Assembly (NCBI RefSeq): GCF_937924975.1
Contig: NZ_CALEYG010000029.1
Location: forward strand, 79,787-143,786
Direction of reading: 5' to 3'
DNA from: an uncultured Stomatobaculum sp.
GTDB lineage: Bacteria; Bacillota; Clostridia; Lachnospirales; Lachnospiraceae
DNA length: 64,000 bases
Shown here: piece after piece, positions 41,545 to 49,653 of the stretch
How the letters are laid out: each line of letters starts with the position of its first letter
How positions within the stretch are numbered: the stretch's first letter is position 1
Notes under the pieces: model-generated
The model's input: the letters and a program-made list of their open reading frames with translations, nothing else
What the model was told of the DNA's origin: nothing
Database searches by the model: none
Position numbers and translations under genes: made by a program

Positions 41545-41573
41545 TTTACATTTTTCGGAGAATACAGTATAGT
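41545..41573 (+). promoter_or_regulatory. tRNA-Pro promoter
   Basis: TTTACA (41545-41550), 17-bp spacer, TATAGT (41568-41573), nine bases before the tRNA. Confidence 0.8.
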
Positions 41574-41581
41574 AGACCCTG

Positions 41582-41657
41582 TGCGGGGTGTAGCCCAGCC
41601 CGGTAGGGCGCCTGCTTTGGGAGCAGGATGTCGCAGGTTCGAATCCTGTCACCCCGA
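41582..41657 (+). tRNA. tRNA-Pro (anticodon TGG)
   Basis: 76-nt cloverleaf: acceptor CGGGGTG/CACCCCG, D arm GCCCAGCCCGGTAGGGC, anticodon stem CCTGC/GCAGG with loop TTTGGGA (anticodon TGG), T arm GCAGG-TTCGAAT-CCTGT, discriminator A. The CCA end is not encoded. Confidence 0.95.
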
Positions 41658-41662
41658 GTAAG

Positions 41663-41703
41663 AAAAGCGGAAGACTTTGGAGACAAAGGCTTCCGCTTTT
41701 TGC
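41663..41703 (+). terminator. Terminator after tRNA-Pro
   Basis: AAAAGCGGAAG (41663-41673) with CTTCCGCTTTT (41690-41700), then T's. It may also serve the convergent IclR gene. Confidence 0.8.
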
Positions 41704-41739
41704 GTGGGAAAATCGGTGGAATGCGGGATGCGACTGAAA

Positions 41740-42561
41740 TTAGAAGTTTATGGTTTGCTGCAGACGGCGGGCAACTTCGGCGAGTTTCGGGAGGATTTCT
41801 TTTTTGCGGCGCGCAATCGTGACGCTCATGCCGGTCAAACTTAAAGTTGCAAACAGATGATTATCCTGACTTGAGTAAATCGGGACGGAGAGCGCCCCAA
41901 CTCCCTCGAAGAGTTCGCCGTTTTCATAGGAAAACCCCTCAGCGCGAATTTTTTGAAATTCGTTTTGAAGAGCTTCGACTGTGGTGCGGGTCGCCGCGGT
42001 GTAGGCGGGAAAAGGGGCGTCTTTCAGATAGATATTTAGCGGTCTCTCTCGTAAATGGGCAAGCACAAGTTTTCCGCTCGCGGAGCAGTAGAGCGGCATG
42101 TTGGAATTGGCGCGGCGTACCACAAAGGTGCTGTTGTGCGGTTCGGTCGAGTGTATGAGCTGGAGATAAAGTTCATCAATGCGGAATAGCGTGCAGTTGC
42201 CCTGAAAGTAGTCGCTCAAGTTTTGCATGTAATTGTGCGACTGGTCAATCAGGATGCTTCGCTTGGTATCTGATGCGAGAGATGCCTTATTGAAAAGCTC
42301 TGCGCCGAGTAGGTATTCTCCGGAACTGTTTTGACTGATATAGCCGTTCATGTGTAGGGTGTTCAGAATGCCGTGAACTGTGCCCTTGTTGAGATTGAGT
42401 CGCGTGCTGATTTGCCCCAGCGTGAGTTCGGTATTCGTGAGGTTAAAGCAGTTCAATATGTCGATGGCGCGCTGCACGGACTGAATCTGTTTGCCGGTCA
42501 GCAACTGTGTTCCGCCGGAGCTCTTCTCGGCGCCGCGGGCTTTGTGTTCTTGTTGTTCCAT
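41740..42561 (-). CDS. IclR-family transcriptional regulator
   Basis: 273 residues read on the minus strand. N-terminal winged helix (SVQRAIDILNCFNLTNTELT, LNLNKGTVHGILNTL) and a GAF-like IclR effector domain (MPLYCSASGKLVLAHL, NGELFEGVGALSVPIYSSQD). IclR proteins regulate catabolic genes in response to small metabolites. It is divergent from the Nramp-related gene; the 211-bp region between contains a palindrome (42646-42658). It probably controls the transporter-hydrolase-LanC locus. Confidence 0.92.
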   Translation of the reverse strand: MEQQEHKARGAEKSSGGTQLLTGKQIQSVQRAIDILNCFNLTNTELTLGQISTRLNLNKGTVHGILNTLHMNGYISQNSSGEYLLGAELFNKASLASDTKRSILIDQSHNYMQNLSDYFQGNCTLFRIDELYLQLIHSTEPHNSTFVVRRANSNMPLYCSASGKLVLAHLRERPLNIYLKDAPFPAYTAATRTTVEALQNEFQKIRAEGFSYENGELFEGVGALSVPIYSSQDNHLFATLSLTGMSVTIARRKKEILPKLAEVARRLQQTINF

Positions 42562-42645
42562 TGTATACCTAGCACCTCCTATTTTACTTATCTATAAGCT
42601 ATTCTTACTACAAAAAGAAGTATTTGACAATATCAAAAAAGAGTT

Positions 42646-42682
42646 GACAAGCATTGTCCCCTGTTTTGTCATCCGTTACAAT
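42646..42682 (+). promoter_or_regulatory. Promoter with candidate IclR operator before the Nramp-related gene
   Basis: GACAA-GCA-TTGTC (42646-42658) is a perfect interrupted palindrome that overlaps the -35 TTGTCC (42654-42659); 17 bp later comes TACAAT (42677-42682). A second TTGACAA lies at 42624-42630. Confidence 0.6.
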
Positions 42683-42772
42683 GAGCCCATCAAGGAAAGC
42701 CACTGAAACCCGGCCGGTGCAGTGTCTGAAACAAATCAAAAGCTATATGGTTCTGAACAGAGGAGGAACGAT

Positions 42773-44014
42773 ATGGAACAAAAGACTGCTTCAGCACGCA
42801 AGTTTACCTGGAAAGAAAAAATGGCGGCTCTCGGGCCGGGATTCTTGATTGTCGGTTCCTTCATCGGACCCGGAACGGTTACGAGTTCCACCCGCGCAGG
42901 TGCAACCTACGGTTTCCAGCTCTTCTGGTGTGTCATCTTTTCGGTCATCGCGGTTATCGTAGTACAGGGGATGTCGGCGCGGCTCGGCATCATCACCCAG
43001 GATGGGCTCGCGGAGAACTTAAAGAATGACTTTGCGGATCGCCCCTTGCTTAGAAACCTGCTCTGTGGCCTGGTTGCCCTCGCAATCGCAATCGGCGGCT
43101 TCGCTTACATGGGCGGAGACCTGACCGGAACGGCGCTCGGCGTCAGCGCACTGACCGGAGTCTCGACCAAAATCATCGCACCCGTCTGGGGCTTCTGCAT
43201 CCTGCTCATCCTCAATTTCGCGGGGGATGCGGTCAAGTACCTCGAGAAACTCCTCGGTATCTGTGTCATCATCATGGCGGTCGTCTTCATGATGACCATG
43301 GTCATTGTGAAACCGGATCTCGGCGCTCTGTTTGCAGGCTGCATTCCGAGCATTCCGGAAAACGGCGGTCTCATGACCTGCCTTTCCCTGATCGGAACGA
43401 CGGTGGTCCCCTACAACATGTTCCTGCACGCGGCAAGTGCGAAGCGCACCTGGCACAGCGCGGAGGAAATCCCGTTATGTAATTTCGGCACCACGGTTCC
43501 GATGATTGTCGGCGGCATTGTCACCGGTTCCATCATGATTACCTCGGCAGCTGTCATGCACGGCATGACCGTCAACAATGCGATGGATATGGCCATCCAG
43601 CTTGAGCCGACCCTCGGCGCACTGGCTCGCCCCTTCATGGCAATCGGCCTTGTCGCGGCAGGTGTCTCGAGTGCGGTCTGTACCCCGATGGGCGTGTCCT
43701 ACGTACTCGCTGGACTCTTTGGCTGGAAGACTGACAGCTCCGATAAGCGCTACACCCTTACGAACGCAGCGGTTCTGATTACCGGTATCGTGATTGCGGC
43801 GCTCGGCACCAATCCGCTCGGTCTCATCATGACAGCACAGGCAGTCAACGGCATTGTCCTTCCCGTTGTCGTCGGTGTCACAGTCTACCTGACTTGCCGC
43901 GAGAAGATTATGGGCAAGTATAAGAACAACATGCTCCAGACTGTCCTCGGCATTGCAATCTTTGCGATTTCGCTGATTCTCGGCGTGAGCAGTTTTCTCG
44001 GTGTGTTTTCCTAA
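42773..44014 (+). CDS. Nramp-related transporter with non-canonical metal-site motifs
   Basis: 413 residues from ATG 42773 (AGGAGG at 42761-42766), about eleven hydrophobic segments in Nramp (SLC11) order. In true Nramp metal transporters TM1 carries DPGN and TM6 MPH; here TM1 reads SFIGPGTVTSS (G32-P33-G34-T35) and TM6 reads TTVVPYNMFLHA (V212-P213-Y214). The Asp, Asn and Met metal ligands are thus absent. The protein may carry Mg, another ion, or an organic substrate. Its partners are an agmatinase-fold hydrolase and a LanC-like protein, so transport of a guanidino or ureido compound, or of a metal needed by the hydrolase, is conceivable (inference). Confidence 0.85.
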   Translation: MEQKTASARKFTWKEKMAALGPGFLIVGSFIGPGTVTSSTRAGATYGFQLFWCVIFSVIAVIVVQGMSARLGIITQDGLAENLKNDFADRPLLRNLLCGLVALAIAIGGFAYMGGDLTGTALGVSALTGVSTKIIAPVWGFCILLILNFAGDAVKYLEKLLGICVIIMAVVFMMTMVIVKPDLGALFAGCIPSIPENGGLMTCLSLIGTTVVPYNMFLHAASAKRTWHSAEEIPLCNFGTTVPMIVGGIVTGSIMITSAAVMHGMTVNNAMDMAIQLEPTLGALARPFMAIGLVAAGVSSAVCTPMGVSYVLAGLFGWKTDSSDKRYTLTNAAVLITGIVIAALGTNPLGLIMTAQAVNGIVLPVVVGVTVYLTCREKIMGKYKNNMLQTVLGIAIFAISLILGVSSFLGVFS

Positions 44015-44104
44015 GGCAGATACGGCGCCACCCCGAACCGGCCGGGCTGTATTCAGGTAAACAGCAGACGGCATACATTCCGGTTTCATCAAAGAAAATG
44101 TCAG

Positions 44105-44130
44105 ATTTACCCCCTCGGGGGTTTGTAAAT
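44105..44130 (+). other. Hairpin in the transporter-hydrolase intergenic region
   Basis: ATTTAC (44105-44110) and GTAAAT (44125-44130) enclose CCCC-TC-GGGG; no U-run follows. It lies 65 bp before the hydrolase gene and could be an mRNA-processing or attenuation element. Confidence 0.45.
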
Positions 44131-44194
44131 ATAGCACGGCACGGCGGATGCGTTTCCGTCGGACAGCAGCGAACAAAATGCAGGAGGTAGTAGT

Positions 44195-45181
44195 ATGAAG
44201 TACAGCAAACCGACCATTTATGACCCGAATTTTCTGCCGAACAACGTCTACAGCGGCGTTCCGTCTTGGTTAAATCTCTCGGTAGCAGAGTGCAAGGAAG
44301 ATCTTGAGGGCCTCGACGTTGTCGTGAGCGGCGTTCCGTGGGAGGGCGGTTGCACAATCGGCGGCTATTCCTCGACTACTGAGGGACCGAAGGGTATTCG
44401 CTCTGTGTCCATCCGCTACACCGGCTTCCTTCCGGACTTTAATCTTGACTCCTTCGATTATTTGAAGGCTGCGGATTTCGGTGATGTCGCTTGCCAGAAC
44501 GGCAACTACGACTTCACATTCCGTCAGATTCGGGAGAGAATTGCAACGATTCTAGATGCAGGAGCGGTTCCGCTGACCTTCGGCGGTGACCACGGAATTG
44601 CACTCCCGATTGTCAGTGAGATTGCGAAGCGCCACCCGAAGCGAGTCGGCATTCTTCACTTTGATGCCCACCTCGACAACTACGCTTGCTTCGGCGACGA
44701 TCTCTACGCGCGCTGCTCGCCCTTCTACCGGCTCTATGAGGACCCGAATATGGATCCGTCCAAGATTGTTCATATCGGTATTCGCGGACCGAGAAACCAT
44801 CAGGAGGAGTTCAACAATGCGCAAAAGTTTGGCGCAAATGTGATTCTCGGCAGAGAGGTTAAGGAGAACGGCTGGAAGGCAAGCATAGACAAGGCAATCG
44901 AACTTGCATTCAAGGACACGGACTTTGTCTATGTCACAATTTGCTCGGATGCGCTGGATGCTGCGAACATGCCGCAGGGGCCGCAGGACATGGGAGGGTT
45001 GACTTCGTACGAGCTCTGCATGATGGTGCACGAGGCGGGCCTTGCGGGTGCAAAGGGGTTTGACTTTGTCGAGATTTATCCGGACACCAACAGCCTTCAG
45101 ACTGCGGCGCACAATGCTTGCTGGGCGGCGCTCTATTACCTGAACGGCTACGCGGAGAGAAAGAAGAACGGCGGAAAGTAA
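44195..45181 (+). CDS. Ureohydrolase (arginase/agmatinase fold) with a Cys at one metal-ligand position
   Basis: 328 residues, GGAGG upstream of the ATG. Arginase-fold signatures: GGDHG (His133), HFDAHLDN (Asp157, His159, Asp161) and VYVTICSDALDAAN. In the family the last motif is SFDxDxLDP with two Asp ligands; here the first is Cys250 and only Asp252 remains. The guanidinium-binding Glu (FVEIYPD, Glu293) is kept. So it likely hydrolyses a guanidino or related C-N bond, perhaps with a metal centre other than Mn2. N-terminal extension (SGVPWEGGCTIGGYSSTTEG) is agmatinase/guanidinase-like. The gene is between an Nramp-related transporter and a LanC-like gene, under a divergent IclR gene. Confidence 0.85.
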   Translation: MKYSKPTIYDPNFLPNNVYSGVPSWLNLSVAECKEDLEGLDVVVSGVPWEGGCTIGGYSSTTEGPKGIRSVSIRYTGFLPDFNLDSFDYLKAADFGDVACQNGNYDFTFRQIRERIATILDAGAVPLTFGGDHGIALPIVSEIAKRHPKRVGILHFDAHLDNYACFGDDLYARCSPFYRLYEDPNMDPSKIVHIGIRGPRNHQEEFNNAQKFGANVILGREVKENGWKASIDKAIELAFKDTDFVYVTICSDALDAANMPQGPQDMGGLTSYELCMMVHEAGLAGAKGFDFVEIYPDTNSLQTAAHNACWAALYYLNGYAERKKNGGK

Positions 45182-45324
45182 GAGGCAAATGTAAATCCGT
45201 ATGGGAATTACGAGTGGCGAAGCACTGTCACAATCGGCAAAAGTTGGGATACGAACCTGAGCTTGTCGGAGCACGGAATTCGAAAAAATAAGACAAGCGG
45301 CAGCTGCGAAAGAGAAATGCAGGG

Positions 45325-45358
45325 GGAGCAGAAACCGAGGGTGGATTCTGCTCCTTTT
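45325..45358 (+). terminator. Terminator or attenuator between the hydrolase and the LanC-like gene
   Basis: GGAGCAGAA (45325-45333) pairs with TTCTGCTCC (45346-45354), followed by TTTT. It would reduce expression of the downstream gene. Confidence 0.7.
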
Positions 45359-45406
45359 GGCATCGGGGAAGCGTATCGGATAGGCACGAAGACGGAGGTA
45401 ACAGAT

Positions 45407-46813
45407 ATGAAAGCACAGACGGTGAAGCCTTTGATGAAGCCGATGTTTCGAATGCCGGCGAAAGAAGACTATCTGAAGGCAGCGCTCCGGGTCGCACACT
45501 GGCTCAGAGCGAACGCGGAACGGACAGAGGCGGGTATACACTGGTATGAAGATCCCATGCATCCCGAAGGGGAAACGGTTATGGGGGAGTTTTCGGTCTA
45601 CAGCGGCATGCCGGGCCCGATTCTATTTTTGCTGGAGCTTTCGGAACTCACAGGGGATGTCTCCTGGCGAGAAGATGCTTGCCGCGCCGCGGATTATCTC
45701 TTGGCAAACTTTGACGAGGGGCGCAAGATGCAGACCGATATGGGGGTTCCGGGCTCCGAGATAGGTCCGATCAGCGGGACGGCGGGCTTAAGCTTTGTGT
45801 TCACCGAACTTGGGAAGGCAACGAGTAAACAGAAATACTTGGATTTTGCAGTCGCGGAAACGGAGAAGATTGCAGGGCTCGCGAGGCGGGTCGGAGAAGG
45901 CGTTGAATGGCTCGGTGAGCCGGGCGGAATTTCCTACGACGCGGGCATTGCCCTCTATCTGCTCTATGAGGCAAAGGCTTTTGGACGAGAGGACTGGAGA
46001 GAGTGTGCAATCCGCGCGGCGAGGCGTTTACTTGAACAGGCGATTGAAACAGAGGACGGCGCTTACAAGTGGCGTACCATCACGGTACCGAACATTGGCA
46101 TCGATGACGGTGGTGAGATGCCGAACTTCTTTTACGGGACGGCAGGGACGGCTTATGTGCTGGGGCGTTTCTTTGAGGAAACCGGTGAGCCTGCCTTCCT
46201 CGAAGCAGCGGAGCGAGGTGCAGCTTATATAGAAAGAATTTGTATCCGAGAGGGAGAGAAGGTTCTGACACCATTCTGTCTCCCGAATCCCGAGCAGATA
46301 TACTTCCTTGGCTTGTGTAACGGTTTTGCGGGGACGGTGAGACTCTTTTACCTCCTCTCGAGAATCAAAGAGACAGAACGCAAACCGCCCGAGGCATACG
46401 GAGACTTTGCCGTGCACATGATAGACGGCATTGTCGCGGCAGGCGCACCGGAGGTCCACTTCAAAGGCTACTGGAATGTAATCTGTATGTGCTGCGGAAC
46501 GGCTTCGTTGTTAAATGTGTTGACGGGCTTTTATCTCGCAACTGAAGAGCAAAAGTATCTTGAACTCGCAGAGCGGAGCGGGCGTTATCTGTTAGGGCAG
46601 TTTACGGATCTCGGCGAAGAACAGGGGTGTTGGTTCCAGTCTTGGCATCGCATTGAGCCTTGGAAGGTGGACGCGCGCATTGGCTACTATGATGGCAATA
46701 CCGGGGAAGCACTGCAACTCTTAGAACTCTATGCGGCACTTAGCGGAAAGTTCCGTTCGATTCGCTTCCCGGATGATCCTTTCCCGGCGGAGGGAAGCGT
46801 TGTGCAACGCTGA
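45407..46813 (+). CDS. LanC-like protein
   Basis: 468 residues from ATG 45407 (GGAGG eight bases upstream). It shows repeated alpha-toroid motifs of LanC/GCL proteins: VYSGMPGPILFLLEL, ISGTAGLSFVFTELG, FYGTAGTAYVLGRF, LGLCNGFAGTVRLF, CCGTASLLN, YYDGNTGEALQLLE. Candidate zinc ligands are Cys304, Cys362 and Cys363, the last replacing the usual His (CHG to CCG). No precursor peptide, dehydratase or exporter gene is near, so lantibiotic synthesis is unlikely; it may add a thiol to an electrophile or act in the same pathway as the ureohydrolase (inference). Confidence 0.8.
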   Translation: MKAQTVKPLMKPMFRMPAKEDYLKAALRVAHWLRANAERTEAGIHWYEDPMHPEGETVMGEFSVYSGMPGPILFLLELSELTGDVSWREDACRAADYLLANFDEGRKMQTDMGVPGSEIGPISGTAGLSFVFTELGKATSKQKYLDFAVAETEKIAGLARRVGEGVEWLGEPGGISYDAGIALYLLYEAKAFGREDWRECAIRAARRLLEQAIETEDGAYKWRTITVPNIGIDDGGEMPNFFYGTAGTAYVLGRFFEETGEPAFLEAAERGAAYIERICIREGEKVLTPFCLPNPEQIYFLGLCNGFAGTVRLFYLLSRIKETERKPPEAYGDFAVHMIDGIVAAGAPEVHFKGYWNVICMCCGTASLLNVLTGFYLATEEQKYLELAERSGRYLLGQFTDLGEEQGCWFQSWHRIEPWKVDARIGYYDGNTGEALQLLELYAALSGKFRSIRFPDDPFPAEGSVVQR

Positions 46814-46931
46814 GTGCTGCACATTCGGAGGCAGCCAAAACGCAGACAAAGCGACCGGGAGCTTGTTCGAGCTTTGCGCGCGGCTTGTGCCTGTCTTTTC
46901 AGCATCGGCTGTTCTCAATTGTTACAAGCGA

Positions 46932-46975
46932 AACAAGAGAAGGCTTTTCCCACGGAAAGCCTTCTCTTGTTTCTG
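46932..46975 (+). terminator. Strong intrinsic terminator
   Basis: Perfect 16-bp stem AACAAGAGAAGGCTTT (46932-46947) with its complement at 46956-46971. It ends the LanC-like transcription unit. Confidence 0.88.
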
Positions 46976-47038
46976 TTAAAAATAATTCGGAAAAGTCTTG
47001 TGAATTAAGTTAGTCTATGCTATCTTTATATTAAAGAG

Positions 47039-47054
47039 ATTAGTTTAAACTAAT
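47039..47054 (+). promoter_or_regulatory. Palindromic operator of the metal ABC operon
   Basis: ATTAGTTTAAACTAAT is a perfect 16-bp palindrome located after a probable promoter (TTGTGA 46998-47003, 17 bp, TATCTT 47021-47026) and 25 bp before the first gene. Such sites before Mn/Zn uptake genes are bound by DtxR/MntR-type or Fur-type repressors; the regulator is not in this window. Confidence 0.65.
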
Positions 47055-47079
47055 CAATAACCAGACGGAGGGAAGAATT

Positions 47080-48048
47080 GTGAACAGTGTGCAGGTGATT
47101 CAGAGAAAGTTGCGGAAGTTCGGACTTGCGTTTCTCGCGTTGCTGGCACTTGGGGCCTGCGGGCAGAAGGGGCAGACGGCGGAGAGCAAGGCGGAGAGCG
47201 GGAAGCTCAAGGTGACGGTTACGACGACCTTCCTGCAGGATATGACGGAACAGCTTGCGGGCGACTATACCGATATTGCACTGGTCATCCCGGCGGGCGA
47301 GGATCCGCACAGCTATGAGGCAAAGCCGGAGGACAGGGAGAAGTTTAAGAGTGCAGATCTTGTCCTCTACCACGGTCTTCATTTTGAGGGACACATGACA
47401 GAGCTCCTGGAGGCGGTCAACGGTCATGCGGTCACGGCTTCTTTTGATCAGAATGATATTTTGTCTGCGGACAGCAGCATGGGACTCGCGGCGAATGCGG
47501 CGGATCCGCACTTCTGGTTCGATGTGAAGCTCTACGAGAAGGCCTGCGACGAGGCAGCCAAGGCGCTGATCGAGAAGATCCCGGCGCATGAAAAAGAGAT
47601 TCAGGCAAACCTCAAGGCATACCAAGAAAAACTTGAGGCTTTGGATGCGGAGATTCGCACAACGCTTGCGGAAATCCCGGCGGAGAGTCGCATTCTGGTC
47701 ACACCGCACGATGCTTTCCATTATTTTTCGAGGCGCTACGGCATGGAAGTGAAGGCGCCCCAGGGTGTCAGTACGGATGCGGAGCTCTCAACCAATGATA
47801 TGGCGGAGACGGCGGACTTCATTGTCGCACACAAGATTAAGGCAATCTTTGCGGAGTCCACGACGGACCCGGCGCGGATGGAAAAGCTGAAGGAGAGCTG
47901 TGCGGCGCGCGGTTTTGCGGTCGAAGTGGTGAGCGGCGGAAGCGATGAGCTCTACAGCGATTCGCTCGCGCAAAAGGGCGAGGACGGCGACACCTATATC
48001 ACGATGGTGGAACACAATGTGAAATTGATTGCGGCGCATCTGAAATAA
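47080..48048 (+). CDS. mntA: Metal ABC transporter substrate-binding lipoprotein (Mn-type)
   Basis: 322 residues from GTG 47080 (CGGAGGGA upstream). Lipobox LGACG. Cluster A-I metal-binding lipoprotein: GEDPHSYEAKPED, DPHFWFDVKLYEK, VSTDAELSTND and LYSDSLAQKGEDGDTY supply two His, one Glu and one Asp, the ligand set of Mn/Fe binders such as PsaA rather than the three-His set of ZnuA. Captures metal outside the membrane for the permeases encoded downstream. Confidence 0.88.
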   Translation: MNSVQVIQRKLRKFGLAFLALLALGACGQKGQTAESKAESGKLKVTVTTTFLQDMTEQLAGDYTDIALVIPAGEDPHSYEAKPEDREKFKSADLVLYHGLHFEGHMTELLEAVNGHAVTASFDQNDILSADSSMGLAANAADPHFWFDVKLYEKACDEAAKALIEKIPAHEKEIQANLKAYQEKLEALDAEIRTTLAEIPAESRILVTPHDAFHYFSRRYGMEVKAPQGVSTDAELSTNDMAETADFIVAHKIKAIFAESTTDPARMEKLKESCAARGFAVEVVSGGSDELYSDSLAQKGEDGDTYITMVEHNVKLIAAHLK

Positions 48049-48064
48049 GCGCAAGGAGAAAAGA

Positions 48065-48808
48065 ATGAACGAAGAGATGGCGGCGGTCGCAGTGCATCAA
48101 CTGTCTGCAGGGTACGGAAAGCGGACGGTGCTGCGGGACGTCGCTTTTTCTCTGCCCGCGGGAGAGAGAATTGCCTTAATCGGTCCGAACGGCGCGGGAA
48201 AGTCCACGCTCTTAAAGACCATGCTCGGTTTTTTGAAGCCAAAGAGCGGAACAGTGGAGATTTTCGGAGAGCCGCTTAAAAAGGTCAGGTCGCGCATCGC
48301 CTATATGCCGCAGAGCGCGGAGGTAAACTGGAATTTTCCGATTACCGTGGAGGGTGTCGCGGAGATGGGGCTCTTCTTTTCACTCGGCTGGTTTCGGAAG
48401 CCCGGAAAGGCAGAGCGGGAGCGGGTGGAACAGGCACTCGAAGAATTGGGACTCACGGATCTAAGGAAGCGACAGATTTCAGAGCTCTCGGGCGGTCAAA
48501 AAAAGCGCGTCTTTTTGGCGCGCGCTCTGGTGCAGAATGCGGATTTGTTTTTTCTCGATGAGCCACTTGCCGGCGTGGATTACCGGAGCGAGCGCGCCAT
48601 CATGGAAAAACTGGAGGCGCTTGTCGGCGCGGGGAAGAGCGTAGTCGCCGTGCACCATGATGTCCACACGATTACGCGCTATTTTGACCGCGCAGTGCTT
48701 CTCGACGGCGGCACGGTACAGGCGGTCGGAGAAGCGCGGGAGGTTGTGGTGAGCGAAGCCATGCGACGCTGTTACGGTGAGGTGTTTCAAGCGGAGAAGT
48801 GGTTGTGA
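48065..48808 (+). CDS. mntB: Metal ABC transporter ATP-binding protein
   Basis: 247 residues: Walker A GPNGAGKSTLL, Q-loop in YMPQSAEVNWNFPI, signature LSGGQKKRVFLAR, Walker B LFFLDEPLAGVD. The VNWNFPITV segment is typical of Mn/Zn/Fe chelate ATPases. Overlaps the first permease gene by one base (TGATG). Confidence 0.93.
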   Translation: MNEEMAAVAVHQLSAGYGKRTVLRDVAFSLPAGERIALIGPNGAGKSTLLKTMLGFLKPKSGTVEIFGEPLKKVRSRIAYMPQSAEVNWNFPITVEGVAEMGLFFSLGWFRKPGKAERERVEQALEELGLTDLRKRQISELSGGQKKRVFLARALVQNADLFFLDEPLAGVDYRSERAIMEKLEALVGAGKSVVAVHHDVHTITRYFDRAVLLDGGTVQAVGEAREVVVSEAMRRCYGEVFQAEKWL

Positions 48809-49653
48809 TGCGTGTATTACTTTCCTACGATTTTTGGGTGGTCGCGAGCGGCGCAGCTCTCCTCGCGGCGATTGCCGCGGTGATCGGCTGCTTCAGCGTA
48901 TACCGGGGGCAGAGTTTAATCGGTGATGCGCTGGGACACGCTTCTTATCCGGGCGTGGTGCTCTTTTTTATGCTGTTCCGGACAAGGAATCCGCTGATTC
49001 TCTGCCTCGGTGCGGCCGTGAGTGCCGCGGTTTCCTATGCCCTGATCCTCTGGCTGCAGGGTGAAAAAAAACTCGCGCTGGATGCCGTGCTCGCGACAGT
49101 GCTCGCCGGGATGTTCGGCCTCGGCATGGTATTAAAGACCTTTATTCAGGGTAATCCCGCGTTTCGGAATGCCTCACAGTCGGGACTCCGCGTCTATATC
49201 TTCGGCTCGGCGGCCTTTATGACGAAACGAGATGTGCTGCTTCTGCTTTGCGGTGCGGTGCTGCTCTCGATTCTCCTGCTGTTCTTTCGCAGGCCCTTGC
49301 AGTATTCGAGTTTCGATCTGGGGTATGCGGCCTCACTCGGCATTTCGGAGCGGCTCATGGGTGCGGTTATGCTGTTTCTGACGGTCGCGGTCATTGCCCT
49401 CGGCATACGGACGGTCGGCGCGGTGCTGATTTCGGCCTTTTTGCTGTTGCCCTGTGTCGCGGCCTCGCAGTGCGCAAAGACCCTTCCCGCGGTGCTCGGA
49501 CTCGCCGCGCTGATGGCGGTGTGCAGTGCGCTGCTCGGCTGCGCCGTGAGTACAGGGATAGCCGGGATTTCGACCGGTCCTATGATCATTGTCTGCATGG
49601 GGGTATTTACATTAGCGGCATTTTTATTCCGCCTCGGAAAGGAGAGAGGATGA
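48808..49653 (+). CDS. mntC: Metal ABC transporter permease 1
   Basis: 281 residues, about eight hydrophobic segments, ABC-3 family. Conserved patterns: YRGQSLIGDALGHASYPGVV near the N-terminus and IRTVGAVLISAFLLLPCVAA. Pairs with the second permease, as in TroCD/MntCD. Confidence 0.92.
   Translation: MRVLLSYDFWVVASGAALLAAIAAVIGCFSVYRGQSLIGDALGHASYPGVVLFFMLFRTRNPLILCLGAAVSAAVSYALILWLQGEKKLALDAVLATVLAGMFGLGMVLKTFIQGNPAFRNASQSGLRVYIFGSAAFMTKRDVLLLLCGAVLLSILLLFFRRPLQYSSFDLGYAASLGISERLMGAVMLFLTVAVIALGIRTVGAVLISAFLLLPCVAASQCAKTLPAVLGLAALMAVCSALLGCAVSTGIAGISTGPMIIVCMGVFTLAAFLFRLGKERG

Noticed and set aside
45407..46813. Lantibiotic biosynthesis cluster
   Set aside because: Only a LanC-like gene is present; no LanA-type peptide, LanB/LanM or transporter was found within several kb.
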